Below, piece after piece: positions 1 through 11,157 of a stretch of 64,000 nt of DNA. How positions within the stretch are numbered: position 1 is the first letter of the stretch; each line of letters starts with the position of its first letter. The stretch comes from Moniliella sp. 'wahieum' (taxonomy: Eukaryota; Basidiomycota; Moniliellomycetes; Moniliellales; Moniliellaceae). The DNA lies in NCBI GenBank assembly GCA_003971905.1, contig RSEE01000053.1, forward strand, positions 410,825 to 474,824. Reading direction: 5' to 3'. Below the pieces are notes generated by a model that saw nothing but the letters and a program-made list of their open reading frames with translations, was not told the DNA's origin and searched no databases. The position numbers were made by a program, and so were the translations under genes.

Positions 1-994
1 CTCATCGCTGCACGTCTCACGCACGCTACGATTCCTTCCTCACTGAGATCAACACCCATATCGAGGTGCGGGGAAACGGCCCCCTACACTACCATCTTGG
101 CTGCCAGTACGACACCATAAACGGGAAACTGTACCTTAGCCAGCCAAAATTCATTGAGGAATCCATTGCCAAACATGAGGTTCCGCCACCCCTGGTTATG
201 GGCCTCCCCCACCCCAGCAAGATGATCCCCGCGCGCACCGACCCCGAACCGCCCGCACTGCCCGCCGAGAGACGCGACTATCAAGCCCAAAAGTAGGATC
301 TGGGCTGTGGGCTGCCCGCATGTGCCGCCCTGATGCGCTGTTCGGCATCTCAGCTCTAAGCCGAGCAACTGCCGATCCCTCCAAGGCCCACCGCGCTGCG
401 GCAACAAACTTCCTCCGCTACCTCTACGGTACCAAGGGCTACGGTCTCCGACTAACACCCGAGCCTGACGCACCCGCTCTCGCGCTATACACGGATGCCG
501 ACCTGGCTGGAGACCCTGACCAATGGCGTTCCACGTCGGGATGCCTGCTTTTCGTCTACGGGGTTCCAGTGTCCTGGAGGAGCGTGCGTCAACCCAAGAG
601 CGTCACCAACACTGCTGCGGCCGAATATACGGCGGGATATGAGGGCCTCATTGATGCGAACTACGTTAAAAACATCTTACTGGAGCTCGGTGCCATCACC
701 TCAGACGAGCCCATACACTGGTACTGCGACAACATGGCGGCACTTGCCTTGGCCGAAAAAGTGGGCAGCACGGGCAAACTACGTGAGCTGAACATCCGGT
801 ACCACAACGTACGCCAGCATGTCGACTCGGGCGAAGTCAAAATCGCGCACATTGCTGGAAACGAGAACCCGGCCGACATCCTCACCAAACCAGCCACTAA
901 GGTCTCACTCCTGGCCAACTTGCCTCGCCTCAAGCTTGAGGACGTTACAACCTTCCATCGTGCCACTGAGACCTCTGGCCAGCGGGGGTGTTGA
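1..994 (+). pseudogene. Ty1/copia retrotransposon pol, 3' end (reverse transcriptase tail and RNase H)
   Basis: The frame is open from base 1, so the element begins outside the window. Bases 1-293 encode the end of the reverse transcriptase region (GPLHYHLGCQYD, LYLSQPKFIEE). From about 295 the RNase H domain follows in another frame: the join WAARMCRPDALFG, then YTDADLAGD (first Asp), AAAEYTAGYEG (Glu), YCDNMAAL (Asp), and the closing HIAGNENPADILTKP that is typical of copia pol. The two parts are separated by a net one-base frame change at about 290, so the copy is inactive as sequenced, unless this is one of the single-base errors seen elsewhere in the window. The frame ends at 994, just inside the start of the 3' LTR. 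Gag, protease and integrase are not in the window. Confidence 0.9.
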
Positions 995-2032
995 CCACCA
1001 GTGGTCTAGAGCCCATCGGCCTTCAGTGACACGTGGCCCGATCCACACAGTGCACCGGGGCAGTGAGTTCCGACCCTTCCACGGGTTTCCACTGGCCTCC
1101 AGGCCAGGAGCCTATCAAGGCCCATAGCTCTAGCTCTCCTTAGCTCTTGAATGCCATCTCCATCGACCATCGCCAGCATCGCTAGCTAGGCCTGTGACAC
1201 TCACTGTACTCACTCTCAATGTTAGGTCCAACTGTGTGTTGCATTGCGTAGTGGGTTCCTGCGTTCCTGGTCTGTATACTTTAGGCAAAAGAGGATGAAG
1301 CATGAAGCATGATGCATGATGCATGATGGGTTACTAGCTTTACTAGTTGCTGGGTATGGAGATTCCCTCTGACTAGCTGTTTCCTCTTGGACTGAGAGGG
1401 GACGTTCCCGGTGGGTGCTACCCTGGGCTGCGACACTGCCACAACACCTCCCTCAGCCACCGGTTTCACCTGCCCCACCACCTACACGCCCTAGTACAAC
1501 TATTAAACGTCCATCAACCGTTCTAACAGTTCCAACCCTTCTAACCCTTCCAACCGTTCTAACCTTCCAACCGTTCCAACTGTTGACCTCTGGTCATTTA
1601 TGGCCAAGGTCACTTCCGAGTGACATCATGTGTGATGCGCGTGTGATGTTTTCTGACGTGGCGTTTCCGACTCCATGATGACTTGGATTCGCCACCGCCT
1701 TAGCAATTTGGCCTCATATCGACCACCATTCCCATTTGCTGCTCTTTGAGCTCTTCCTGGGCGTTAATAACCTTCCAACCGTTCCAACAGCCCACTGGAA
1801 CGGATTCCTCTGGCTCCTCTTTTTAATCCTAGAGACAACAGCAACGCAACAGAGACACTTCGAGCACACATGTCTGTCGCATAAGTCACCTACTGTCATC
1901 CGTTTGGTTTGCACCGCCTCTCCCCGTCCCAGATGGGCGAGAGATAGTCCAGCGCTCATCGATTATCTCCCTCACGGAGCGAGAGGGGACAACAAGTCCG
2001 TTGAGATGTTACTAGTAGAGGAGACATCAACA
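989..2032 (+). repeat. Putative 3' LTR of the copia element
   Basis: A purine-rich tract (AGCGGGGG, 981-988) immediately precedes TGTTGA at 989, the classical polypurine tract/LTR junction. TCAACA at 2027-2032 is its exact inverted partner, giving a 1,044 bp LTR with 6 bp terminal inverted repeats. Inside are short direct repeats of the CCAACCGTTC type (about 1525-1590 and 1770-1790) and a GCATGAT run (1296-1326). The 5' LTR is outside the window, so the right edge rests only on the inverted repeat and could be wrong. Confidence 0.5.
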
Positions 2033-3237
2033 GGCTCTACTAGCGATTCGTGCTCTCACCCGCGGGCAAATGAAAACAACGCAATTATAGTTATATCCCT
2101 TGGAGATCGGAAAGGTGTCCCTCCACGTGCCGCAGGTCTCGTCCGACATGGGTGGTCTTTCGGCGGTATATGGTGCTGCGTACAAGGTACCTCGGGCTTT
2201 TGCGCAGTTATGACGATGTGAAGCCGTGCGGACACGGGTACCAGTCGGGTCGAGATTAAACGAGGGAGAGCAAGGTCCTGTCAGAGGCGGGGGGGAAGGC
2301 AAAAGTTCGTTCATGGAAGGAAACAGAAGGCATCGGGCAGAGAACAGAGAACAGAGAACAAAAGCAAAAGGAAGGGATGAGCGAGAGACGTGGGGATGGC
2401 GGGAGGGGGAGGGGGAGTGAAGGCCAAACCCTTTCAGGACTGTAAGACTAATAATAGGCGACCAGGAGATGCGATAATTGGAGCTGATGGGGAGGAAGAG
2501 AAGCTGACTTGACGCTTGCACCGAGAGTGGGAGTGGGAGCGGGAGTTGGGACACCTGTATATTGGGTGCTGGAAGATGAGCAGCGAATGAGAGATCCACG
2601 GTGCCTGGTTTGGTCCATTGGCGAGAAAGGAGAAAAGACCGCCAAAAGGACCGGGAAGGGGCGCGGCACTGGTCGAGCCAGAGGGGGACGAAATCGGGGC
2701 GGAGAGTGTGCGCGCAAAAAATAAGGCAGCTCGCACGTGGCCTATATACGTCGGACTAGTCGGTCCCACCGTGATGGCACGCATCTTTTGACCAAGTAAA
2801 TTCTCACGCCTGAAAAAGGAACGACTTCCTTCCAACCCCCCCCACCTCGCCCCCTTTTGGGGGGTAGCTTTGAGGGGCGGAAAGGAAGGAGGAACACGGG
2901 CGCTTCTCCGTGTGCGCACAAATGTCTCCATTTGACCAGGAGAAAAACCGTTGCACGATGCGGCATGCATTGTCCTCCTCTGTTCGTTGGGCATATACGG
3001 ACTGAAAGCCAAAAGAAGATGTCATGGTTTGGCTGATCTCGCTCCCATTTCCAATCTTCGTCTCGAGCGTCCGTCTCGCTCTTTCCCTGTTTTTTCCACT
3101 TCGCACTATGTCCTCTGTTCTGCTTCTTCCCCACGAACGATTGCTACATTCCTTGATCTAGTCTCGACTCGGGTCTCCCTTGCCTTAGTCCCGACTGTGA
3201 CACAACCGAAGCCAAAGCCAAAAAAGCCAGAAAAAAA
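2033..3237. other. Intergenic, no gene recognised
   Basis: Long open frames exist on both strands but their translations are low-complexity and match no family I know. A purine-rich stretch lies at 2250-2420. Nothing else is supportable here. Confidence 0.5.
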
Positions 3238-3346
3238 GAAGAGCAAAAGCAAAAGCAAAAGCAAAAGCAAAAGCAAAGCAAAAGCAAAAGCAAAAGCAAA
3301 AGCAAAAGCAAAAGCAAAAGCAAAAGCAAAAGCAAAAGCAAAAGCA
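3238..3346. repeat. (AAAAGC)n hexanucleotide microsatellite
   Basis: About 18 near-perfect copies of a six-base unit, with one shorter unit near 3277. It reads as Lys/Ser-Lys/Ala repeats on one strand and Phe/Ala or Leu on the other, which creates artefactual open frames. It directly abuts the tRNA-Gln relic. Confidence 0.9.
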
Positions 3347-3348
3347 AC

Positions 3349-3415
3349 AGGTCCCACTGAGATTCGAACCCAGGTTTCAGGAAGCCGAGACCAGCAATCA
3401 GGTATCAGAATCCTA
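3349..3415 (-). pseudogene. tRNA-Gln(CTG) relic with intron; 5' part unrecognisable
   Basis: Read on the minus strand, bases 3415 to 3349 give an anticodon stem TAGGA/TCCTG, a loop with U33 and anticodon CTG, and a candidate 21-base intron after position 37. A four-base variable region follows, then a T-arm CTGGG-TTCGAAT-CTCAG and the acceptor strand TGGGACC expected for tRNA-Gln. The matching 5' acceptor strand (GGTCCCA) and a normal D-arm cannot be found upstream (3416-3490). The gene is therefore either truncated or rearranged. The B-box is intact; I see no good A-box. A functional gene with an unusual 5' half cannot be excluded. Confidence 0.5.
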
Positions 3416-4076
3416 CTCATCGCGTATGGCATGTGTTTGTGCCTGCTGCCTCGACGAGTGGGCCGCGTCATGCGATGCTTCATGCGTGACCGTGGACACT
3501 GAATCCAACGTACTAACTAGCACCTAGCTGCGACGGCCCAGCACCTACTTTTTTTTTTTGTTGAGGCCGGTTGGACCGCCTCGGCCGCAAGCAGCATGCG
3601 TCGTCCGTCCGCCCACGTGGCTACACTACACCACTACATTACACTCCACTCCACTACACTACGTTACACGACATTCCACTGCTACATACAAAAGACAACG
3701 TGCAATGGCGTGGCACCGAGCGGGTAGGACACAACTAGGACGATAGCACGCGCGATACGAGCAACGAGCAACGAGCAACGAGCAACGAGCAGGGCCAAGG
3801 CCAAGGCCAAGGCCAAGGAAAACGCAAGGCAAAGGTAAAGGTAAAGGTAAAAGGCAGGACCAACGTTCAACGGCAAGAGAGCAGGGCAGAAGAAAAGGAG
3901 GCAGGTGGGGAAGTGCAGGGGAAGGGGAAAGGGGGTGGAAGAGAAATAGGGGGGGAGACAGGGAGGGAGAGAGGCAGAGAGGGAAGGAAGGAGGGAGGGA
4001 AGGGGAGTCCAAGCCACCTAGCCTATGCGCAGGCAAGTCCAGTACACAATCTTGTCCGTCCGTCCGTCCTGCTAGC
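3416..4076. other. Intergenic with short tandem repeats
   Basis: No gene is recognised. It contains ACGAGCA heptamers (about 3757-3792), GGCCAA hexamers (3793-3818), GGTAAA hexamers (about 3830-3852), a CACTACA-rich patch near 3620-3665 and a GGGA-rich purine tract to 4005. This is the 3' side of the Sfk1-type gene. Confidence 0.6.
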
Positions 4077-6059
4077 CTAGTACTCCCAAGCATTCGACCT
4101 GCCACAATCGTCGCGTGTGGAACTGGCACCGGTACGGGCAGTCCGGCGGTCCGATCCACGCTCGCGCTCCCGCTCGGCACGACGGGAAGAACGCGTACGC
4201 GCACGGTCCCATTCCCGTTGGGCATCCCATTGAGCTTCCCGTTGAGCTTCCCGCTGAGCTTCCCACTGTGCTTCCCGTTGGGCATCCCGTTGAGCTGCCC
4301 GCTGCGCGTCCCTTTGGGCATCGCGTTGCGCATCCTTTTGCGCTTGGCGCCGCGCGTCTCGCTTCGCATCTCTCCGCGCGTCCCGGCGCGCATCCGACTC
4401 TTGTCGTTCTCGCCGCGCATCGCGGTGCCGACTGTGACTGCGAGCGTCGCGCGAGTCGGGTGGGATCCTCCTGTCGCGCTCGCGGTCCCGGCGGGACAAG
4501 CGCTCGTCTGTCGCCGAGGGCGGTTGGTACTCGTAGTAGGTATCCGTGTACCGGTCCCTTGGTTGGTACGGATACGTGGAAGCAGCTTGGGCGGCGTAGG
4601 TGCCAACGCCGGCATACGTCTCCGTCGCTTGGCTCGAGGACAGGTAGGCGTCGTCGTGCCCGTCTGCATAGGGTGCTGGGGCGTGCTCGGCCGTGGTGCC
4701 CGACAAGTAATCCGTGTAGCCGTGCTCCGTGCCTGGGTCCGGGTAGGCACCGCCATAGGACAACGTCGGTTCCAGAATGTAGTCGACGCTTTGTTGCCCG
4801 ACCCGGGCTTGCGGTAGGACGCAACCTCGGTAGAGCGCGAGGAGGACTTGGCTTCTTTATTGGAATCGTACGGCACGAGTAAATCGCGCGTCTTCTTTTC
4901 GCCATACGGATCGTCAGTGTACTTTTTCCTCCGCGCATCCGAGACCAAGGTAGTCGTCGTCGCTGACGCCAAGCCGGGCTGGTAGCTGGCCGTTGTGCTG
5001 CGCCACGGACCCACATAACCATCGTCGTACGGGTGCTCGGTCAATTGCGCCGCCGCACTGGCCGCTGCATAGGACGGGTGGGCCATGTCGTACCCGTACT
5101 CGCCGGCTGCTGGGTCGAGTAGTACTCTGTCTCCTTAAAGAAGGGCTCGCCAAACGATTTGCTCGCCTTGACGCCGGCCGGACGCTTGGTGGTCGGGAAC
5201 CCGGCCGCACCCAGGTCGTGCTTCGCCGGCCAAAAGTCGTAAATGTACAACGCCAGGTACGGCACCAGCAGGAACGCGATCGTCCACTCGCACCCGGCCG
5301 CGGCAGCAATGTGGCGCTGGCACTGCGGCACGTTGGCCCAGTACTTAAAGTTGCTGCAGGAGAGGTAGAGACAGCCAAAGGCGATCGCGACGCCAATGGC
5401 GACAATGAGGATCATGAGTTTGATGGTGGCAGGCCAGAGGAGCTGCTTGAAGGAGCCGCTCCAGGCGGCATGGGCATTGGCCAGGTCGTACAACACCAGC
5501 GTCTGGAACAGTACCGAGACCAGCGCGCCAGCGGAGAGGCAGTCATGCTCCAGTGGAAGGAGCCGTGCTTAAAGGTGTTGAAGATGCTGAGGAGGACGAG
5601 ACCAAAGGAGCCGGCGACGGCGGCGACAAGGGAGCACATATCGAGGATGGTGGTGCGCTTGCGCAGACTGCCGGGGATGTAGCGCTGGTGGCGCAGGTAG
5701 CGCTCGAGCAGGACGGTGGTGATGTAGCCGATGGCGGTCAGGACGCAGAAGGCGATGAAGAAGTGCTGGTGCTCGGCGCTGGGGGGGATGGGGGGGTCAG
5801 GATACGGCAAGACGGGGAGACGGGGAGACGGGAGACAGGGAGACAAAAAGACAGAGAGACAGAGAGACGGGACATACCCAATGTCGGAGATAAAGACGGA
5901 GGACGCATATTTCTTTTGGACCTGGCCGCCGATGATGGAGGAGCCGACGTAGTGGTCCTTGCCCGTGGCGGCCCAGAGGGCGGCGCAGCCGACGAGGGCG
6001 ATGGTCCAGGAGAGGGCAGCGCCGAAGGGCGCGAGCCAGTACCACGCGCGGAAGCGCAT
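4077..6059 (-). CDS. Frag1/DRAM/Sfk1-family multi-pass membrane protein with a long repetitive tail
   Basis: The family (Pfam Frag1/DRAM/Sfk1) includes yeast Sfk1, a plasma-membrane protein that supports PI4-kinase Stt4 and lipid asymmetry. The start MRFRAWYWLAPFG at 6059 gives the usual first membrane segment. Further marks are VFISDIG, then EHQHFFIAFCVLTAIGY, LVAAVAGSFGLVLLSIF, ATIKLMILIVAIGVAIAF and TIAFLLVPYLALYIYDFWP, which make about six membrane segments. One intron, 5779-5877 (GTATGT donor), restores the phase at ISDIG/AEHQ. After the last segment a roughly 330-residue cytosolic tail is Tyr/Ser-rich. It ends in a charged region with a four-residue period (units such as DAQR, EAQR, EAQW) and stops after NAWEY. 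Frame breaks of one missing base lie near 5535, 5100 and 4775. Family assignment is firm; the Sfk1 role is by homology. Confidence 0.8.
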
Positions 6060-6731
6060 TGTGGTGGCGGTGGTGGCGGTGGTGGTGGTGTAGATCGAGG
6101 CGGTTGGGGCGGGGCGGCGGGGCGGCAGGCGGCGGGGAGGCGGGGCGGGGAGGCGGGGAGAAGCTGTGTTGAGTGCGGCGGCCGAGACACCCGCAGAGAG
6201 GGTGAGTGTGCCGGTGAGCTCAGCGCCCGACGCGTGAGAGGAGGGGAAATCCCACTGGCACTGCGCCAGTTGGTCTGGGCGCAGGCACAGCGCCAGTGGC
6301 AGGCGGGCTGCCCCAGCGCGTGGCCGAGGCTGGCCGGGCGGGGCGGCACACCACCCGCGGATCGGAGCGCAGGGGCACTGGCGCGTGCCTGCCTGCGCAT
6401 TGCGTTTGGCCGGCGTGCCGAAGGGGTGGCTGCAGTGGGCCTCTTTCCGCCTGGTTCCGCCCAAGGAGTGCCCCGCGCCGCCTGCCCCGCGCAGGTGTGG
6501 ATGATGTCATGCCTGCGCCCCACACGACCGGCGAAGCCTAACCTTGCATTCACGCCTCCCGCCCCGCGGAAGCACCGGGCGGAATGGGCGCGCGGCAACG
6601 GGGTACTGACGGCTGACGTCAGCCCCGCCTGCGCCGCCAGCCGGGGTCACGTGCGCCCCACCAGCTCCGTGCCCCTCCCGATTGCGCATCCGCCCGCCGT
6701 CGCCCTTTCCCCCGGCCGCCTGCCTCGCACG
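6060..6731. promoter_or_regulatory. Shared divergent promoter region, Sfk1-type gene / oxysterol-binding protein
   Basis: About 670 bp separate the two start codons, which point away from each other. The stretch is very GC-rich with GGGGCGGG-like runs and no evident TATA box. No other gene is recognised in it. A bidirectional regulatory role is inferred from layout only. Confidence 0.5.
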
Positions 6732-9700
6732 ATGGCCACTCGTCTGCGGCGCAACGTCTCTGGCCGCACCCCCAGCAGCCTCACCACGCCCCCCGACACC
6801 GCCCCCGCCGCCGTCGCCGCCGCCGCCTCCCCCTCCGCCCCCACCAGCCCCACCGCTCCCGCCCCCCCCCGTCTCCGCCGCGGCAGCATGGCCAGCCTCG
6901 CCCTGCCCGCGCCCCCCCCGCCCCCCCCCCCAGGCCGAGTCCGGCCAGCGGGTGAGCGAGACCCTGACCTCGTTCAAGCTCCTCGACGCCCTCCGCACCG
7001 GCCACGGCCTCCAGCCCTTCTTCGTCCCCACCCAGCCCGTCCTCGAGCTCACCTCGCCCCTCCACCTCGCCATGCGCTGCGCCGAGCAGAGCACCATTGC
7101 CTACCTTCTCCTCCACGCCCTCGGCCCTGGCCAGCTCGACCTCAACGCCCGAGAGGTCCAGCATGGCAACACCCCGCTCCACCTCGCCTCCCAGTGTGGC
7201 CGCGAAGAGGTGGTGCGCATGCTGCTCCAGCAGCACGGCATTGACGACATGGTGCGCAACTATGACAACAAGGAGCCCATGGAGCTCGCCGCCTTGCCCG
7301 CCATCGCATCTCTGTTCCAAGGTACGTCCCTCGCATGCACCTCTTCACCCCGCCTCCCACTTGCGTTGCCCGTGCTGATCCGCATCTTCAGCCTCGCGCG
7401 CCGAACTCAACAGTGGCTATCTCCGCGCCTTGGCCGCGTACGAAGCCGACCCGCACGCCAGCGAGGCCGTCCGGTCCTTTCTCCTCCTGCCGCGCTACCG
7501 GGCTGGACCTCAATGCCCAGTCGGCTTCGGGGATGACGCTGCTGCACACGGCGGTGCAGTACAAGGACACGAGCATGATTGAGCTCGCTGCGTCGCGGGG
7601 CGCCAACGTGTTTGCCAACGATGCGCGCGGGCGGCAAGTGATGGATGCGACGCGGGACGAGCGGCTGAAGGCATTGCTGCGCCAGCTGGGCAACAAAGAT
7701 TCCAATCTGATTGACGGCATTCAGCAGATTCCGTCCTACAAGGGCTGGCTCGGCAAGTGGACCAACATGGCTGGCCGGTACAAGCCCCGGTGGTTTGTCC
7801 TGGACCAGGGTGTGGTGTCCTACTACCATTCCCCGCTCGAGGAAGGACGCCAAGTGCACGGCTCGGTGCATCTCAAGTACGCCACGATCAAAGCCGATCC
7901 AACGGACAATCTCCGGTTCGAGATTATCTCTGACCCTTCCAAGCGCGGCAAACTCTTCCTTCGTGCTGCCCATCCGGCCGAGCGAGCACGCTGGGTTCAG
8001 CTCCTGCACCAAACCCAAACTTTTCTCGAGAACGACCCGAGTGCACTCGGGCTCGAGGAGCACAAGTCCGAAACCGATTTGGGATCGGTGTCCATGGCCC
8101 CCTCCCGCTTGGGAAGGGTGGTCAAGTCGTTCCGGAGAAAAGAGCGAGCTCCCAGTCCCGCGCCCTCTGGCGCAGGCGCAGGCGCAGGTGCAGGCGCAGG
8201 TGCAGGCTATGGCTATGGCGAGGGTGAGGGTGATGGCGAGGGTGATGGCGAGGGCGAGGGCGATGAGGTGTCGGTGGAGCTAGAGGATTCCGCTTCGCTG
8301 GCCCCGACGATCCCCGAGGGGGAATACACACTTCTTTCCAATGCTTTGACCACGCGTCTCGAGTTGGCCAAGGAGTTGAGTGAGGCGCTGCTCAACCACG
8401 TACCCACCGACGAAGAGAAGAAGCGATGCATGCCGATCTGAGTGTGGCGATTGATATTCTGGCCCAGCTGGGCTCGGTGGTGGAGCGAAGGGAAGCGTTT
8501 TTGGAGCGTCGGTACCGGTCGGAGATTGCGGCCAAGTTGCTGTGGGAAGAAAACTTGCGTACCTTGGCAGGACAGTACGAGGACCAAGCCAAACAGCTCC
8601 AACAGCTGCATGACTCGGACGATGAATTTTACGATGCGGTGGAGCGCGGGCTGGAGCATGCGCAAGAAGAGAAAGAGTTGACCGAGCCGCCGCAGGTCGG
8701 ACGGAAATCGCTCGACGTGCATGCCAAGGAGATGGGGATTGCGCCATACGAGCACCTACGAAGCACATTGCCGATTGGGAACGATGTTCGCCCGTCGGTG
8801 TCGTTGTGGGCGGTGCTGAAGAACAACATTGGCAAGGACTTGACCAAGATCTCGTTCCCCGTCTCCTTTAACGAGCCTACCTCGATGCTGCAGCGTATGG
8901 CCGAAGACATGGAGTTCAGCGAATGCCTCGATGCCGCATCCAAGTCCGCCGACGCGGTCAAACGGATTGCCTATGTGGCTGCGTTTGCCATGTCCAACTA
9001 CTCGTCCACCATCGGTCGGATCGCCAAACCGTTCAACCCGCTGCTGGGAGAAACGTTTGAGTACGTTTCGCTCCAAAAGGAGTATCGGTACCTGAGCGAA
9101 CAAGTCTCCCACCACCCGCCCATCTCGGCCTGCTTTGCCGAGAGCGCAGGCTGGGAGTACTTTGGCTGCGTCGATGCCAAGTCCAAATTCCTCGGACGCA
9201 CCTTTGAAATCCGCCCGACGGGCGTCGCGCATGCCAACCTCAAAGTTCCTCGGGCCTGGGTCGGGGAGCCATCCAAGGCACCGGACGACAAGGCGGAGGC
9301 GAAGGAGGGGGCGCAGAAAGAGGAAGAGGAGGAGATGGTGTGGGAACACTATACCTGGAACAAGGTCACAACGTCCGTTTCGGGCTTCCTCTATGGCTCT
9401 CCTACCATTGACCATTATGGCGAGATGAAAGTGACCAACCAGCGGAGTGGGGAGACGTGCGTGCTGACTTTCCACCCGCGCGGCTGGCGGGCCAAGGACG
9501 CATACGGGATCTCAGGCACGGTGTATGCGCCGAACGGGGAAACGGCAGGGGAGATTGTAGGTCGGTGGGACTCGAAACTGGTGCTGACGCCAATGGGCGG
9601 ACGGGAAGGTGTGGTGTTGTGGAAGAACTCGGTGAAACCACCCATGCCATTCAACTTGACCCCGTTCGGGGTGACGCTCAACGACCTCCCATCGGGGTTG

Positions 9701-10042
9701 CGCGCCTTCCTCCCCCCGACCGACTGCCGACTACGTCCGGACCTACGCGCGTTCGAACAGGGCGCATTTGACCAGGCCAACGCGCTCAAGATGGGTCTGG
9801 AGGAAGTCCAGCGCGCAACGCGCAAGCGCCGCGAAGAAGGTACGATGCCCCCGCACCGCCCACGCTGGTTCCGCAAAACCATCGACCCCGATTCCCGCGA
9901 CACCCTCTGGGCCCCGCTCCAACAGGATCGCCTCCCTGCCTACTGGACTACGCGCACCCTCGTCGGCCAACAGCGCGTCGAGGGCCAGCCAGCAGAATGG
10001 CCCGACGTCGAACATATCTTTGGCCAGTACGAGGTGCATTGA
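6732..10042 (+). CDS. Oxysterol-binding protein, Osh1/Osh2-type (ankyrin-PH-FFAT-ORD)
   Basis: A lipid transfer protein that exchanges sterol and PI4P at membrane contact sites. From the start MATRLRRNVSG (6732) come a Pro/Ala-rich leader; ankyrin repeats (SPLHLAMRCAEQ, NTPLHLASQCGREE, MTLLHTAVQYKD); and a PH domain at about 7726-8020 (YKGWLGKWTNMAGRYKPRWFV). Next is a Gly/Ala and Gly/Glu low-complexity linker (8170-8265) built on six-base DNA units. A FFAT motif with acidic lead, DSDDEFYDAVE, ends at 8643 and should bind VAP/Scs2 at the ER. The ORD domain carries FNPLLGETFEYV and the signature EQVSHHPPI (9098-9124). One intron, 7322-7391. Single-base frame breaks lie near 6925 (in a C run), 7500 and 8425. 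Total about 1,080 residues, normal for long ORPs. The order of domains matches yeast Osh1/Osh2; which orthologue is not decided. Confidence 0.9.
8624..8644 (+). other. FFAT motif in the oxysterol-binding protein
   Basis: The codons read E-F-Y-D-A-V-E, preceded by D-S-D-D. This matches the FFAT core (E-F/Y-F/Y-D-A-x-E) with its acidic tract. FFAT motifs tether proteins to VAP on the ER. It lies between the PH and ORD domains, as in Osh1/2. Confidence 0.85.
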
Positions 10043-10431
10043 AGTGTGCGCACTCGCACTGCGGGCCCGTGCCCGGGCACCCAGTACCCAGTACCAGAGA
10101 CCAAGTACCAGGGAGCGAGTAGGCAGACCGAGTACGCAGACCCGAGCCCCTGGCCGTCGGATCTGGTTCTGGTGACGACCGAGGCGAGTGAGGCGCACAG
10201 GTCGAAGCACGAAGGACGGAAGAGCAGCAACTGTTGTGGATACACAGGGTACGTATATGTAATACGATGCACGAGTGAGTCATGAGTGATGGGGTGGGAG
10301 GAAGAGGAAAGAGGAAAGAGGAAAGAGGAAAGAGGAAAGAGGAAGAGGAAGAGGAAAGAGGAAAGAGGAAGAGGAAAGAGGAAAGAGGAAAGAGGAAAGA
10401 TTGGACTGACCCAACCAAAATTCCAAAAAAG
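10043..10431. repeat. GAGGAAA-type purine microsatellite and 3' flank
   Basis: A GAGGAAA/GAGGAA tandem tract runs from about 10300 to 10400. A duplicated CAGTACC patch lies at about 10082-10110. No gene is seen. Confidence 0.75.
10425..10430 (-). terminator. Pol III terminator of tRNA-Lys
   Basis: Six consecutive T on the minus strand, one base after the discriminator base. Confidence 0.85.
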
Positions 10432-10517
10432 CGCCCCACGTGGGACTCGAACCCACAACCGTGAGATGGACCTCTTGTAGTAAGAGTCTCAAATTCTACC
10501 GATTGAAATAGCGAGGC
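10432..10517 (-). tRNA. tRNA-Lys(CTT) with a 13-base intron
   Basis: The minus strand folds as a full cloverleaf. The acceptor is GCCTCGC/GTGGGGC with discriminator G, the anticodon stem TGAGA/TCTCA is perfect, and the T-arm GTGGG-TTCGAGT-CCCAC is perfect. The anticodon CTT is at 10482-10484. The intron (10468-10480) begins right after position 37 and contains AAGAG, which pairs with the anticodon region as in canonical nuclear tRNA introns. The mature length is 73. A run of six A at 10425-10430 gives the T6 Pol III terminator on the minus strand. The D-stem is weak (TTTC/GAAT), otherwise normal. Confidence 0.95.
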
Positions 10518-11157
10518 AGTTGCTCTTTTCCCTGTCTCTCGGGTCAGCTCATACCGTATGCTGTGAAGCTACCGACCCTGGCACAATTCTCCCACGTGCA
10601 TTCTTCATTTTCATTCCGACGGCCTTCTGTCCTTCACAGTGAGGTTTCGCCAGTCTTCCACAGCTAGTATCTCGTAGTCCGAATCGGAACGAAGCTTAGT
10701 AAATATTGAAGGCATATTGCTAATCAGAATAGAGACTGAACAAGAGGCTCTGTTCGTCCATCCTCATTGTCCGATGGATCTCCACAGGTCTCCGCCTCTC
10801 GGGCAGCAAGGGAACGCGGTTACCTCGATTCCATGTCTCCAAAGGCAAGGAGGCGTGGACTGGAGCAAGAAGCAGACGGTCTGTCGTGTCTGACCCACTC
10901 ACTCTTGGGGGACGGATAGAACCCAGAAGAATGGCGAATGACCATGTCCGATGCTTGATTGTTGATTCATGATTGGTTCGATTGAAAGTTGGATGGCATC
11001 CGATGAGTGCTGTGAGTCAATAGTCACTACACATTTCACTAGAACGACAGGACTACTAGCCTCACAAGCGGACTTAAGATATGCGCGCGCAGGCCAGCGC
11101 CTTCGTCTGGCGAGCCAAGTCGCCCGCCACCATCGGCTTGGAAGCTTGATCTGTGCC
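10518..11157. other. Intergenic, no gene recognised
   Basis: A less GC-rich spacer upstream of the AlaX-type gene. Short frames on both strands have no recognisable product. Confidence 0.5.

Noticed and set aside
3106-3502. Lys/Ala and Phe/Ala-rich frames over the AAAAGC tract
   Set aside because: Same artefact of a hexamer repeat; the frame also runs through the tRNA-Gln relic.
5553-7244. A 563-residue plus-strand frame opposite the Sfk1-type gene
   Set aside because: Its first two thirds are antisense to the Sfk1-type exons and the promoter. Only the part after 6732 is coding, as the start of the Osh gene.
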